A DNA stretch of 64,000 nt from Candidatus Nanopelagicales bacterium (GCA_028687755.1 JAQTZL010000008.1:1-64000), one strand, 5' to 3'; shown: positions 14,938 to 24,897, counted from the stretch's first letter. Notes: a model not told the origin generated them from the sequence alone. Program-made: numbers and translations.

Positions 14938-16974
14938 ATGCTTCCCCAGCGCCGCAAGACCAAGACCCTGACGTTCGCATTGACTGTTATGGCGTCGGGT
15001 TCGGTCTTGTTGAGTGCATTGCCAGCACATGCTGCTGAAACGCCAGCGCCGTCGACCTCGCCGGCAGTTTCAGCGTCGCCAACGCCAACGCCAACGCCTA
15101 CACCCAGCCGTACGGCGTCAGCCTCACCCACGGCAACACCAACCATGAGTCCCAGCGTTACACCGAGCGCGACGCCGTCGGTAACAACGCCCGCGTCACC
15201 TATGCCTACAGCAGTTCCCGCTGCACCACCCGTGGTGATGCCAACTGCGCTTGGTAGTTGGTGCCGCACGATTTTTCCGCAAACATCGGCTGCAAGTGAA
15301 CGAGTAGCGGCTCAAAAATTATTGACCAGCGGAACCATTAATTTTGGTAAAGGTGGCACGTATCAGTTGACAGAACATCCAGATTGGAAGCCACAGGCAA
15401 CGTCTGACACTTCAGGTGATCGGCATGTGAACTCTCTCAATTGGGCATTACCGCTTCTGTTTCGAGGGGTGCAAGTCCAAAACCAAGCAATGGTGGATCG
15501 TTTCCGTCAAATTCTTTTGTACTGGATTGCCGACCATCAAGGTAGGCGCGGTGCGTGGGTTGACTCTTCCATTTATGGAGGACTACGCACGGAAACGTTG
15601 GTGTGTGCTGCGCAAACCTTGAACGATCCAGTGATCACCGCAGCTGCTATTCGCGATGCGCAAACAATGGTGAAGTCAAATGCAGGAGCACGCGCAATCG
15701 CCATTGGTTCAAACAACACCGACTTGATTCGACAGACAGGCGCGCTAGCTGCGTTTTGTTGGACGGGTGACACAGCATTGCGCGACAAGGCCTGGCGGAA
15801 TCTTGTTGCGATTGCCAATGGAGTCGTTCAGCCTGACGGTAGCGATGTAGAGGGTTCACCTGGCTACGCGGTGTACATTGAGAATTTACTTGGAGATGTG
15901 CAAGCGGCCGCCAACACGTGCGGAATTCCGGCCGACCCAATTCCAACTTTGCGTAATAAGTTGTATGACTTTGTTGCGCAATCGATTCGCCCGGACTTTC
16001 TCGTTGAGTCGCTCGGTGACAGCATCAATGAATCTCTCAAGGGGTCGTTCGGCGCTGCTGACGGCCAAGCTGAATGGGTGCGTACCGGTGGGAAAAGTGG
16101 AACTCCACCTGCACCGATTTATTCGGTGTACGACGGCGGCTATGTGTTTGGACGCGCTGGTTGGCAGCCACAACCTGGGATGCCGGATAGTTTCTATTCA
16201 GTACGTTCAAGTTCTACGCGTCCGGCAACTGCTCACACGCATGATGACGGAACTGGTTTGACGTTCTATTCAAAGGGCGTTGAGTGGATAGGCGATCCGG
16301 GCCCTTTCCGTTACGAAAACAGTGATTCATTGCGTGCATATTTGAAAACTAGGGCTGCGCATTCGGCATTAACTGTCGGCAAGGTGGCTCGTAGTAAGTG
16401 GTCGGGAACCAAACGCATAGTTGCGCAAAGTGACTGGGCCACTGGCGGTAATGACACCACCTGCGTCCAGGACAACACTTGGAAGACAGTGACCCTGGTT
16501 CGATGCACGCAATATGTGCGCAGTGTCGATGCGATGATCGTCACCGATTACATCAATGCTGCTCGCGGCGGCAAAAAAGCCAAGGGTCGCTTTACTTGGC
16601 AACGATGGCAAATTCCTAACGGCGTTGATACCGGTTACGAAGGCAACAGATTGGTACTGACAAAAGGCGATAAGAAACTTGATGTCGTGAAGTCGGGAAC
16701 TGATGCGTGGGTGGTTGATCATGCGCAGCCTGGGGGCAAGCAAGGCTGGTTCACTGGCACCTGGGGAACCAAACTTCCAGGTCAGGTCGTAAATCGTCAG
16801 GTGCCGATTCCAAAGGCTGGAGTGCGCCAAGCGTTAGTGACAGTTCTCGTTGCACGTAATGCAGGTGAAAGCGTTCCTGTGACCATCAGCTCTACTGGTG
16901 TCACGGTTACCCGCAATGGACAAACGATCACAACGCCAGCACCAATGCCTCAGTTGGGTGCTGCATTACTCTGA
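14938..16974 (+). CDS. Secreted heparinase II/III-like polysaccharide lyase
   Basis: Exported protein of about 678 residues. A basic start (MLPQRRKTK) and hydrophobic core end in a signal peptidase site near AHAAE. A Ser/Thr/Pro/Ala-rich linker covers about residues 35-95. The body resembles alginate lyase/heparinase-type enzymes: an all-helical toroid (about 110-380), then a beta domain starting with HTHDDGTGLTFYSKG and RAAHSALTV, typical of heparinase II/III. It probably cleaves an acidic polysaccharide outside the cell; the substrate cannot be told. The linker suggests spacing from the cell surface. ATG 14920 is an alternative start. rpiB follows after 4 bp. Confidence 0.72.
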   Translation: MLPQRRKTKTLTFALTVMASGSVLLSALPAHAAETPAPSTSPAVSASPTPTPTPTPSRTASASPTATPTMSPSVTPSATPSVTTPASPMPTAVPAAPPVVMPTALGSWCRTIFPQTSAASERVAAQKLLTSGTINFGKGGTYQLTEHPDWKPQATSDTSGDRHVNSLNWALPLLFRGVQVQNQAMVDRFRQILLYWIADHQGRRGAWVDSSIYGGLRTETLVCAAQTLNDPVITAAAIRDAQTMVKSNAGARAIAIGSNNTDLIRQTGALAAFCWTGDTALRDKAWRNLVAIANGVVQPDGSDVEGSPGYAVYIENLLGDVQAAANTCGIPADPIPTLRNKLYDFVAQSIRPDFLVESLGDSINESLKGSFGAADGQAEWVRTGGKSGTPPAPIYSVYDGGYVFGRAGWQPQPGMPDSFYSVRSSSTRPATAHTHDDGTGLTFYSKGVEWIGDPGPFRYENSDSLRAYLKTRAAHSALTVGKVARSKWSGTKRIVAQSDWATGGNDTTCVQDNTWKTVTLVRCTQYVRSVDAMIVTDYINAARGGKKAKGRFTWQRWQIPNGVDTGYEGNRLVLTKGDKKLDVVKSGTDAWVVDHAQPGGKQGWFTGTWGTKLPGQVVNRQVPIPKAGVRQALVTVLVARNAGESVPVTISSTGVTVTRNGQTITTPAPMPQLGAALL

Positions 16975-16978
16975 TCCC

Positions 16979-17428
16979 ATGATCATCGCGATTGGTTCTG
17001 ACCATGCAGGTTTCGTTCTCAAAGAACACTTGCGCGGCTGGCTTGTTGAACAAGGTCACGATGTGATTGACCTTGGGGCGTACTCCTCAGATCGCGTCGA
17101 TTACCCGCATTTTGGTGCAGAAGTTGGTCGAACAGTGGCATCTGGCAAGGCTGCGTTTGGTGTTGCAGTGTGCGGAAGTGGTCAGGGCATTTGCATGGCT
17201 GCGAACAAGGTCCCAGGGGTTCGTGCAGGGATTATTCGGGACACTCAAGATGCCGCGATGACCCGGCAACACAACAATGCCAACGTTGCCTGCTTTGGCG
17301 AGCGCGTGACAGACCCAGATGTGGCGGTAGGAGCACTCAAAGTCTTTCTCGAAACAGCCTTTGAGGGTGGCCGTCACGAGGCGCGCGTGGAGCAGCTGGC
17401 TGAACTCGATGCGGGTCAAGCAATCTAG
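16979..17428 (+). CDS. rpiB: Ribose-5-phosphate isomerase B
   Basis: Interconverts ribose 5-phosphate and ribulose 5-phosphate in the pentose phosphate pathway. The protein is 149 residues, a normal RpiB length. It shows IAIGSDHAGF at the start, VAVCGSGQGICMAANK in the middle (the Cys region of the active site) and ARQHN-like TRQHNNANV. ATG 16979 is chosen; it directly begins the conserved IIAIGSDHAG. It follows the heparinase-like gene by 4 bp. Confidence 0.95.
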   Translation: MIIAIGSDHAGFVLKEHLRGWLVEQGHDVIDLGAYSSDRVDYPHFGAEVGRTVASGKAAFGVAVCGSGQGICMAANKVPGVRAGIIRDTQDAAMTRQHNNANVACFGERVTDPDVAVGALKVFLETAFEGGRHEARVEQLAELDAGQAI

Positions 17429-17487
17429 TTCTCAGTCAGCAGATTCTGGCTCTCGATAAGTTCGGGAATCGAGCGTAGAATCAAAGC

Positions 17488-18042
17488 ATGTGGATCTTCA
17501 TTGTTATTGCTGTCCTTGTCATACTTGCGATCTATTTAGTCGCGACCTACAACCGTCTGGTAAAAGCCAATGTTGCGGTTGATGAAGCTTTCGCGCAGAT
17601 TGAGGTGCAACTCAAGCGCCGCAGCGATTTGATCCCTAATTTAGTGAGCACTGTTAAGGGATACGCTGCCCATGAAAGTGGCACATTAGAAAAGGTAACT
17701 GCAGCTCGAGCAGTGGCCGAACACGCAAATGGCGTAGCAGAAGTCGCTGCAGCGGATGGTCAGTTAACACAGGCTCTTCGTGGCTTGCTTGCAGTCGCTG
17801 AGGCGTATCCAGATTTGAAAGCATCTGCGAACTTCCTGTCACTTCAAGAAGAACTTTCTTCAACGGAAAACAAAGTGGCATTTTCACGCCAGTTCTACAA
17901 CGATTCGGTTCGAACCTTGAACACCGCAATTGTCACTATTCCCACCAAGTTCTTCGTTGGTATGACCGGTGTGCATGCTCGCGAATTCTATGAAGTGCCA
18001 AATGAAGCGGATCGCAACGCTCCTACTGTTTCCTTCGAGTAA
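17488..18042 (+). CDS. lemA: LemA family protein
   Basis: Protein of 184 residues with one N-terminal membrane span (about 2-20). The LemA core begins YNRLVKANVAVDEAFAQIEV, followed by RRSDLIPNLV, then long helices. The function of LemA is unknown; it is often found beside M48 proteases, as here. Its start ATG lies six bases after TAGAAT, which suggests a leaderless transcript covering lemA-htpX. Confidence 0.93.
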   Translation: MWIFIVIAVLVILAIYLVATYNRLVKANVAVDEAFAQIEVQLKRRSDLIPNLVSTVKGYAAHESGTLEKVTAARAVAEHANGVAEVAAADGQLTQALRGLLAVAEAYPDLKASANFLSLQEELSSTENKVAFSRQFYNDSVRTLNTAIVTIPTKFFVGMTGVHAREFYEVPNEADRNAPTVSFE

Positions 18043-18044
18043 TT

Positions 18045-18944
18045 ATGGCGGTCTCGTTTAGAGCCGAGCAGTCAGCGAACAAACGCAAAACCTGGTTGCT
18101 GCTCGCATTGATGTTCTTTGCTGTGATTGCCGTTGTTTGGGCAGCAGGCACGATCTTAAATTTCGATGCGTATTGGCTCGTTCCGATGGCTGTCGGGATT
18201 TCATTGATTGGAGTGTGGACTTCATATTGGAAATCAGACACTTTGGTCCTCGCGATGACGCACGCAAAAGTAGTCAGTCACGACGATGCACCACAGCTTT
18301 ACAACATCGTTGAAGAAATCACCATGGCAGCGGGTTTACCAATGCCAAAGGTCGCGATCGTTGATGACCCCGCTCCAAATGCGTTTGCGACAGGCCGTGA
18401 TCCAGAGCATGCGGTGATCGCATTTACGACAGGAATTCTTCGCGTGATGGATCGCGAGCAACTTCAAGGAGTCGCGGCACACGAAATGGCGCACGTGGGT
18501 AACCGCGACACGTTGGTCATGGCTGTTGCCGCCACCACAGCGGGACTGCTCGCGGTGATCGCCGACATGGGCGCCCGCATGGCGTTCTTCAGCCGCAGAG
18601 ATCAAAACAGCAATCCATTTGCGATAGTGATCTCATTGGTGATTTTGATTCTCGCACCCATTGCAGCACTTCTTATTCGTGCGTCCATTTCGCGCAAACG
18701 CGAGTCCCTCGCCGATGCCACAGCAATTGAGTTCACACGCAACCCTTCTGGGCTTCGCCGAGCGTTAGAGACCCTGGCTGCGGACAACACGGTCGTGCAG
18801 CAAAAATCGACTGCTGTGGCTCATGTGTGGATTGAATCCCCATTGGATGGCAAGTCGAAATCCATGTTTGATACCCATCCGCCACTGAGTGAGCGCATAA
18901 ATCTGCTGCGTCAAATGGAAGGTCTTCCGCCGTTAGGGCAGTAG
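18045..18944 (+). CDS. htpX: M48 zinc metalloprotease, HtpX-like
   Basis: Membrane protease of 299 residues starting 3 bp after lemA. Two N-terminal spans (about 16-60), the zinc motif HEMAH near residue 145 and a further pair of hydrophobic segments (about 160-215) give the HtpX pattern. The third zinc ligand lies in a conserved ESLADA segment. HtpX-type enzymes degrade damaged membrane proteins. The lemA-htpX pair is widespread and supports a joint role. Confidence 0.93.
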   Translation: MAVSFRAEQSANKRKTWLLLALMFFAVIAVVWAAGTILNFDAYWLVPMAVGISLIGVWTSYWKSDTLVLAMTHAKVVSHDDAPQLYNIVEEITMAAGLPMPKVAIVDDPAPNAFATGRDPEHAVIAFTTGILRVMDREQLQGVAAHEMAHVGNRDTLVMAVAATTAGLLAVIADMGARMAFFSRRDQNSNPFAIVISLVILILAPIAALLIRASISRKRESLADATAIEFTRNPSGLRRALETLAADNTVVQQKSTAVAHVWIESPLDGKSKSMFDTHPPLSERINLLRQMEGLPPLGQ

Positions 18945-19013
18945 TGCCGGTGAGCTCCAAAGCGCTTGGCGATAGCCTTATCCCTCAGGTTTGTGGGGGA
19001 ACTCGCAATCCGC

Positions 19014-19088
19014 GGGATGCTAGCTCAATGGTAGAGCTGCGGACTTTTAATCCGTAGGTTCGGGGTTCGAGCCCCCGGCGTCCCACCA
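19014..19088 (+). tRNA. tRNA-Lys(TTT)
   Basis: Complete cloverleaf: acceptor GGGATGC/GCGTCCC, anticodon stem GCGGA/TCCGT with loop CTTTTAA (TTT), T arm GGTTCGAGCC, discriminator A and encoded CCA. Confidence 0.95.
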
Positions 19089-19101
19089 CAGGCTCCAGTT
19101 C

Positions 19102-20235
19102 TTACTTCTGGATGATCCTTTTCTTGGCGGCACTGACCTTCTTAAGCAGCCGTTGATTGATGCTCGGCGCTTCCTTAACTGCACCGTCCCCGAGCGCACC
19201 AAGGATCGCAGCAACTGCGGCATCGATTGGCAGATCTGCAACATCAGTGTCGGAAATATGTTCCGGACCAGTGAAGCGTGCGCTCAACAGACTGAGGTCA
19301 CCCATCACATTGACACCCGATGTCCTAATAGCCGCGACATAGGTCGCTCCAAACTCTGCGGCGCGGTCGAGGGCCCACTGTGGAGTTTGCAGTTTCACTT
19401 CATCGGCACCTGGAGTGCGACCTTCAACCATTCCTTTAATAAGTCCGTCGTGGACTTCATGGGAATAAGGTTTCCATCCTTTGCCGCCACCGATGGATTG
19501 GTTGATGCGTCGGAGTAACTCAGCTTCCGCGAGAGTCAGTGACCGATTCATTGACGTAGGTTTGTTTTGAAGCAAGAACCCTTGAGGCAAACCAGTTAAG
19601 GATTCAAAATCTCGATAGATGCTGTCACGATCAGAATCGTCGACCACAACAACAGTCACTCGTTCACTGCCAACAATGTTTGCCCAGCGGCTCACGACTG
19701 CATCATGGCGATGTCGAAGCCAAAATACTTCTGATTTGGGTTCGAGTTGTTCTGAGCCCAGCACGTTATTGAGCCAGTGAAGATAACCAAACTCATAACC
19801 GGACTTCAAGATTTGTTGCCAAGCCGATGGAAGTATTTTTGCAAGGTTTCGCAGGGTGATCACCACATGGATGTTCTCTTTGCCTATGCGATCAACGATC
19901 CGTTCGGCCACTTCGCTGGAAGCCTCGGCAAAAAACTCGCTTGAACACACGGTAATTCCGTCAAAATTCTCGGCCTCACTGACAAACGTTTCCCAAAGTT
20001 TGGGATCTGGTGGTGGGGAACCACCTGGGCGCCAACCCACACGACGATTCATTGCTGATGAAGCAATGGCACGATGCGCCTGGCCGGTTCCCGGATATGA
20101 GATCCCGAATTCTGTAAGCCGTGCTCGGTTCTGTGCGAAGGCATCTTGGATCGTTGTCGTCCCCGTTTTGTGGACTCCGATATGGAGCAAAATTCCCCCA
20201 TCTTTCAGGTGAGGATTCTTCACAAAATCGGGCAC
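19102..20235 (-). CDS. Sulfotransferase-family-like protein
   Basis: Protein of 377 residues. Near the N-terminus LLHIGVHKTGTTTIQ matches the 5'-phosphosulfate loop of PAPS-dependent sulfotransferases and their distant bacterial relatives. HVVITLRNLAKILPSAWQQ (about 130) fits the 3'-phosphate-binding segment with its conserved Arg and Ser. The acceptor is unknown; cell-surface glycans are common targets in this superfamily. It ends 14 bp from tRNA-Lys and has no sulfation genes nearby, so it looks like a stand-alone gene, perhaps acquired. Confidence 0.7.
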   Translation of the reverse strand: MPDFVKNPHLKDGGILLHIGVHKTGTTTIQDAFAQNRARLTEFGISYPGTGQAHRAIASSAMNRRVGWRPGGSPPPDPKLWETFVSEAENFDGITVCSSEFFAEASSEVAERIVDRIGKENIHVVITLRNLAKILPSAWQQILKSGYEFGYLHWLNNVLGSEQLEPKSEVFWLRHRHDAVVSRWANIVGSERVTVVVVDDSDRDSIYRDFESLTGLPQGFLLQNKPTSMNRSLTLAEAELLRRINQSIGGGKGWKPYSHEVHDGLIKGMVEGRTPGADEVKLQTPQWALDRAAEFGATYVAAIRTSGVNVMGDLSLLSARFTGPEHISDTDVADLPIDAAVAAILGALGDGAVKEAPSINQRLLKKVSAAKKRIIQK

Positions 20236-20305
20236 GAACAGATTCTAGGTATAAGAGGTGAATGCGTGACAAAGCGCAGTGCAATCGGGCACAATCAATC
20301 TCGCA

Positions 20306-20340
20306 AGACCCGTGCAATTGCCCCCCAGCTGCACGGGTCT
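20306..20340 (-). terminator. Strong hairpin between convergent-to-tandem minus genes
   Basis: AGACCCGTGCA (20306-20316) pairs perfectly with 20330-20340 around a 13-nt loop. It lies just past the stop of the flavin oxidoreductase read on the minus strand, so it probably ends that transcript. It lacks a clear T-run. Confidence 0.5.
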
Positions 20341-20348
20341 TTGCATAT

Positions 20349-21539
20349 TTATATGCGCCCGGCAAGGGATCTGCGGTAGCCAGCTATCTGGCTTGTGCGG
20401 TTTATCCCGACAACGCCAACGAGCCCTGAGGAATCGAAGTATTCGGCAATGCAACTGCCATCGTCAGCAGATTCAATAATGTTTACTTCGGTCGCGATGG
20501 AAGGTATTCCAAAGCTTTGAATTTGGAGGTCGTACTGATCTGACCAAAATGCAGGCACAGCGGCAAATGGGACCTCTGGTTCATTCACAGCATTGAGTTG
20601 CTTGGCAAGGCCGCGCCCTGCGTGAGCACCCAGGTCTGCGGCGGTAGTCCAGTGTTCAATTCGGCGAGGCGTCATCCCAAACAGTGCATTTGGATGACGA
20701 GCAATGTCACCACAAGCGCGTACCGGTGCAGTTGTTCCAACAGCCTGAAGGTACTGATCCGTCAAGACTCCATTTGATAAGTCAAGGGTGTTTCCGTTTA
20801 ACCAATCGATATTAGGAATAGATCCCACAGCCTCGACAACGACATCTGCTTGAACTTCGGTTCCATCATCAAGAAGAAGACTTGTGGCTCGTTCGTCACC
20901 TCCAAACGCAGCAACAATTCGCTTGGTGCGGAAATTCACTCCGTGGCGTTCATGTTGATTCGCAATTCTTTGGCCGACTTCATCACCAAGGGCCGAACTT
21001 AACGGCACCGCTTCTGGAGATACCACCGTGACTTCGCAGCCACGCTCGGATGCGATTGCCGCAACTTCGCACCCAATAAACCCTGACCCGACAATTGCAA
21101 TACGCGCTCCCGTAACCAGCATCGGTTCGAGAAGTTGCGCGTCGGCAATCGTTCGAAGGGTGAATCGCCCAGCGGTGGGACCGGGCACTGTCAGATGTCG
21201 AGACCGAAGACCGCTAGCGATGATCAAACCGTCAAAGTGGATAGTCGATGTCTGGCCATCGGGGTCGGACACCCAAAGGTGCTGTCCATCAAGAGAGCAG
21301 TTCACCACTCCATGACCAATGAGCCAGGTGAACTCATCAGCGCTGCGCTTCATTGGCATGCCAAAGCCGTCCAGCACCCTGGATTTGAGGGCTTCCTTGG
21401 AAACAGCTGGCCGGTAACTCGGTAGTTCCGGGTCGATAATCAGGATTTCGCCGAGATATTTATGAGCTCGAATTGCCTCTGCGGCGCGGATGCCGGCAAT
21501 ACCGCTTCCCACAACCACCACTGGATTCATCTGGGGCAC
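20349..21539 (-). CDS. FAD-dependent ferredoxin/rubredoxin-type reductase
   Basis: Pyridine-nucleotide disulfide oxidoreductase fold of about 396 residues. The FAD-binding GxGxxG is VVVGSGIAGIRAAE at the start. The NAD(P)-binding motif is IAIVGSGFIGCEVAA (about 145-160), and the second FAD motif is the VRACGDIAR segment (about 275). Domain order and length match ferredoxin reductases that serve P450 or dioxygenase systems. No ferredoxin or oxygenase is adjacent. GTG 21539 and ATG 21530 are both possible starts. Confidence 0.85.
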   Translation of the reverse strand: MPQMNPVVVVGSGIAGIRAAEAIRAHKYLGEILIIDPELPSYRPAVSKEALKSRVLDGFGMPMKRSADEFTWLIGHGVVNCSLDGQHLWVSDPDGQTSTIHFDGLIIASGLRSRHLTVPGPTAGRFTLRTIADAQLLEPMLVTGARIAIVGSGFIGCEVAAIASERGCEVTVVSPEAVPLSSALGDEVGQRIANQHERHGVNFRTKRIVAAFGGDERATSLLLDDGTEVQADVVVEAVGSIPNIDWLNGNTLDLSNGVLTDQYLQAVGTTAPVRACGDIARHPNALFGMTPRRIEHWTTAADLGAHAGRGLAKQLNAVNEPEVPFAAVPAFWSDQYDLQIQSFGIPSIATEVNIIESADDGSCIAEYFDSSGLVGVVGINRTSQIAGYRRSLAGRI

Positions 21540-21577
21540 GCTACCTTCCCACCCAGGTATCTCGTAGATTGCGCCAT

Positions 21578-22429
21578 GTGAGCACTGTTGAGCCGTACAT
21601 CCTGACCCTGCGTTGCGCCGATGGGCCGGGCATTGTGCATGCGATCACAGGCTCGTTGTTAGGGATTCAGGGCAATATTTTGGAGCAGGCTCAGTTCACC
21701 GATGAAGACTCCGGGATTTTCAGTCTGCGCACCAAGTTTGAATCACCCAAAGCCATTGAAATTGTGCGCGCTGCGGTTGAAGCGGCAGCTGCACCATTTA
21801 ATGCAGAAATGTCCCTGCGCCATGAAAGCGATCGTCGCAGGGCTTTGATTATGGTGTCGAAGTTCGATCATTGTCTTGTTGATTTGCTTTACCGCCATGA
21901 AATCGGCGAGTTACCAATCGAGATTCCAGTAATTGTCTCTAATCACCGCGATTGCGAACACATCGCAAACCGTCATGGGATTCCGTTCGTGTATTTGCCT
22001 GTCACCTCTGAAACAAAACCAGAACAAGAATCAGCTTTATTAAACCTGACGGTTGAGCACAATATCGATGTCGTGATTCTTGCTCGTTACATGCAAGTCC
22101 TTTCTGATGAATTATGTTCGGAGCTTTCCGGACGCATCATCAACATCCATCATTCATTCTTACCAGGCTTTAAGGGTGCTCGCCCGTATCACCAAGCTCA
22201 TGAACGCGGTGTGAAACTTATTGGTGCGACTGCTCACTTTGTCACTGCTCAACTGGATGAAGGTCCGATCATCGAGCAAGAGGTAGAGCGAGTTACTCAT
22301 GCACACACAGCGAATGACCTAGCCGAGATTGGTAGAGATGTTGAACGGTTAGTACTCGCTCGCGCTGTTCGACTCTTTGCTGAAGACCGCATCATGCTGA
22401 CCGGTAAGCGCACCGTGGTTTTCCAGTAG
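21578..22429 (+). CDS. purU: Formyltetrahydrofolate deformylase
   Basis: Hydrolyses 10-formyl-THF to formate and THF, balancing one-carbon pools and supplying formate. The protein is 283 residues. An N-terminal ACT domain (about 5-85) begins YILTLRCADGPGIVHAITG. The formyltransferase-like domain shows SNHRD, LARYMQVLS and INIHHSFLPGFKGARPY. GTG 21578 is chosen; TAGATT seven bases upstream suggests a leaderless message. It converges with glgA. Confidence 0.94.
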   Translation: MSTVEPYILTLRCADGPGIVHAITGSLLGIQGNILEQAQFTDEDSGIFSLRTKFESPKAIEIVRAAVEAAAAPFNAEMSLRHESDRRRALIMVSKFDHCLVDLLYRHEIGELPIEIPVIVSNHRDCEHIANRHGIPFVYLPVTSETKPEQESALLNLTVEHNIDVVILARYMQVLSDELCSELSGRIINIHHSFLPGFKGARPYHQAHERGVKLIGATAHFVTAQLDEGPIIEQEVERVTHAHTANDLAEIGRDVERLVLARAVRLFAEDRIMLTGKRTVVFQ

Positions 22430-22441
22430 AAAGTTAATTTC

Positions 22442-23608
22442 CTAGTTGGTGTTCATCGCTGCGCGATACACAGCCATCGTTTGTTCAGCAATTGCATCCC
22501 AGCCAAAATGTTCTACTGCACGGGCTCGCCCGGCTTTGCCCATCGCGGAAGCGCGGTTGCCATCTTCGATGAGTTGATTCACCGCAGCAGCAAATTCACG
22601 TTCAAATGCGTCAGTATTGACAGCGTCATAGTGAACGAGAAGCCCGGTCGTGCCGTCAGCAACAACTTCTGGAATCCCACCAACATCGCTCGCAATAACG
22701 GCGGTTTCGCAAGCCATGGCTTCAAGGTTGACAATGCCAAGCGGTTCGTAGATAGAGGGGCATAGAAATGCTCGCGCATGTGAAAAAAGTTGAATGAGTT
22801 TTGCTCGATCAACTTGTTTTTCAATCCAGATCACGCTGTCCTTTCCGCGTGCCTCGCGAAGTTCTTTCACTGCGTTGGCTGTTTCAACTTCAATCTCGGG
22901 TGTGTCTGCAGCTGATGCACACATGACCAGCGGAATATCGCCAGCAAATTGCTTTGCTGCGCGGAGCAAGTGCACGAGACCTTTTTGGCGCGTGATACGA
23001 CCGACGAACAAAACGTATGGCTTATTCGGATCGATACCGAATTCCTCAAGTGTTGCTGTACCTAAATCTGGCTTATAAATCGACGTGTCGATTCCGTTGT
23101 GCACTACATGCACACGAGCTGGATCAACAAAGGGATAGGCGCTGAGTACGTCATTGCGCATGCCGTTGCTAACAGCGATCACTGCGCTTGCTTCTGCGTA
23201 CGCGGAACGTTCAACCCATGACGAGAGCCGATAACCGCCACCAAGTTGCTCTTCTTTCCAAGGCCGCAATGGTTCGAGCGAATGTGCGGTGATCACATGG
23301 GGGATGCCGTACAGCAGTGAAGCTGTGTGGCCAGCGAAGTTTGCGTACCAGGTGTGTGAATGCACGAGATCAACGTCAGAAACCGCCATAGCCATTTCGA
23401 GGTCAACACCGAGAGTCTGAAGTGCAGGATTGGCACCGTGCAGACTGGTTGGTACCGGGTGCGCTGTGGCATCAGTCCTGTGGCCGCCAAAGCAATGAAC
23501 ATAGACAGGAGTGAGACGACGCAACTCATGGACGAGTTGATCGACATGGACCCCAGCACCACCATAAATTTCGGGTGGCCACTCGCGGGTCAGGATTCCT
23601 ATTCGCAC
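22442..23608 (-). CDS. glgA: Glycogen synthase / maltose-1-phosphate synthase (GT4)
   Basis: GT-B glycosyltransferase of about 388 residues. In actinobacteria this family (GlgA/GlgM) makes maltose-1-phosphate from ADP-glucose and glucose-1-phosphate, or extends alpha-1,4-glucan. The start RIGILTREWPPEIYGGAGVHV, the central VGRITRQKGL and the donor-site segment PSIYEPLGIVNLEA are diagnostic. GTG 23608 is preferred because it gives the usual family start and has TATGCT seven bases before it; ATG 23620 is also possible. It is divergent from glgC, which makes its substrate. Confidence 0.93.
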   Translation of the reverse strand: MRIGILTREWPPEIYGGAGVHVDQLVHELRRLTPVYVHCFGGHRTDATAHPVPTSLHGANPALQTLGVDLEMAMAVSDVDLVHSHTWYANFAGHTASLLYGIPHVITAHSLEPLRPWKEEQLGGGYRLSSWVERSAYAEASAVIAVSNGMRNDVLSAYPFVDPARVHVVHNGIDTSIYKPDLGTATLEEFGIDPNKPYVLFVGRITRQKGLVHLLRAAKQFAGDIPLVMCASAADTPEIEVETANAVKELREARGKDSVIWIEKQVDRAKLIQLFSHARAFLCPSIYEPLGIVNLEAMACETAVIASDVGGIPEVVADGTTGLLVHYDAVNTDAFEREFAAAVNQLIEDGNRASAMGKAGRARAVEHFGWDAIAEQTMAVYRAAMNTN

Positions 23609-23673
23609 AGCGTTCAGCATAGGGATGAGTTTTAGGTCTATAAAGATGGGCGCTCGGGGACTATGGTTACAAG

Positions 23674-24897
23674 GTGAGTAGCGGGCCACATGTGCTGTGC
23701 ATGGTCCTCGCCGGTGGCGAGGGCAAACGCCTCATGCCTTTGACAGCTGACCGAGCCAAACCAGCAGTACCTTTTGGTGGCTCCTATCGCCTCATCGATT
23801 TCGTATTGTCGAATTTGATCAATGCAGGGTTGCGACGCGTATGCGTGCTGACTCAGTACAAATCGCATTCATTGGACCGTCACGTCACCCAGACCTGGCG
23901 TATGCCGACTTTGCTAGGTGACTACGTCACTCCCGTACCAGCGCAACAGCGACTTGGGCCACGTTGGTACACCGGAAGTGCCGATGCAATTTTCCAGAGT
24001 TTGAACCTGGTGTACGACGAAGAACCTGATTACGTCGTTGTCTTTGGTGCCGACCACGTGTATCGCATGGATCCAATGCAAATGGTGGAGGCACATATTG
24101 CGTCCGGTGCCGGCGTCACCGTTGCAGGTATTCGTATGGCAAAGCATGAAGCGCATGATTTTGGAGTTATACAAACGGCACCCGACGGTGAAACCATTAC
24201 GAGGTTCTTAGAAAAGCCAATCGATCCACCAACCATCCCTGGTGATGACACTTCTTGCTATGTCTCAATGGGTAACTACGTGTTTTCAACAGATATCTTG
24301 CTTGAAGCATTGCGTGAAGATGCTGCAGACCCAGCATCACTGCATGACATGGGCACAAACATCATTCCGATGCTCACCAACCGTGGTCAAGCGCGCGTAT
24401 ATGACTTTGCAACCAACGTTGTTCCCGGAGCCACAGAACGCGATGGTGGTTATTGGCGTGACGTAGGTTCACTGGATAGTTATCACGATGCCCACATGGA
24501 TCTAGTTTCCGTGCACCCAATTTTCAACCTCTACAACCGCCGTTGGCCGATTCTGTCGAACCTGCCGTCATTACCACCAGCGAAATTTGTTGAGGGTGGC
24601 AATGCGCATGAATCTATGGTCGGCGCTGGCACCATCATTTCCGGTGCCCATGTACGTACTTCCGTGATTTCTTCCAACGTAGCTATTGGTTCAGGGGCCT
24701 ACGTCGAAGGCAGTGTGATTATGCCCGGTGTACGTATTGGTAAGAATGCAGTTGTTCGACGCGCAATTCTTGATAAAAACACGGTCATCCCTGATGGTGC
24801 TCAAATCGGTGTTGATCTTGAACGCGATCGTGGTTTGTACACCGTAAGTGATGGTGGCGTGGTCGTACTTGGTAAGGGCACTCAGGCTGAGCGATGA
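23674..24897 (+). CDS. glgC: Glucose-1-phosphate adenylyltransferase
   Basis: Makes ADP-glucose from glucose-1-phosphate and ATP, the committed step of glycogen synthesis. The protein is 407 residues. The N-terminal nucleotidyltransferase domain starts [20 protein letters not shown], with PAVPFGG and the GTADAIFQ-equivalent TGSADAIFQ. The C-terminal left-handed beta helix is at about 300-400. The GTG start lies six bases after TATGGT, indicating a leaderless promoter. It is divergent from glgA across a 65-bp region. Confidence 0.96.
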   Translation: MSSGPHVLCMVLAGGEGKRLMPLTADRAKPAVPFGGSYRLIDFVLSNLINAGLRRVCVLTQYKSHSLDRHVTQTWRMPTLLGDYVTPVPAQQRLGPRWYTGSADAIFQSLNLVYDEEPDYVVVFGADHVYRMDPMQMVEAHIASGAGVTVAGIRMAKHEAHDFGVIQTAPDGETITRFLEKPIDPPTIPGDDTSCYVSMGNYVFSTDILLEALREDAADPASLHDMGTNIIPMLTNRGQARVYDFATNVVPGATERDGGYWRDVGSLDSYHDAHMDLVSVHPIFNLYNRRWPILSNLPSLPPAKFVEGGNAHESMVGAGTIISGAHVRTSVISSNVAIGSGAYVEGSVIMPGVRIGKNAVVRRAILDKNTVIPDGAQIGVDLERDRGLYTVSDGGVVVLGKGTQAER

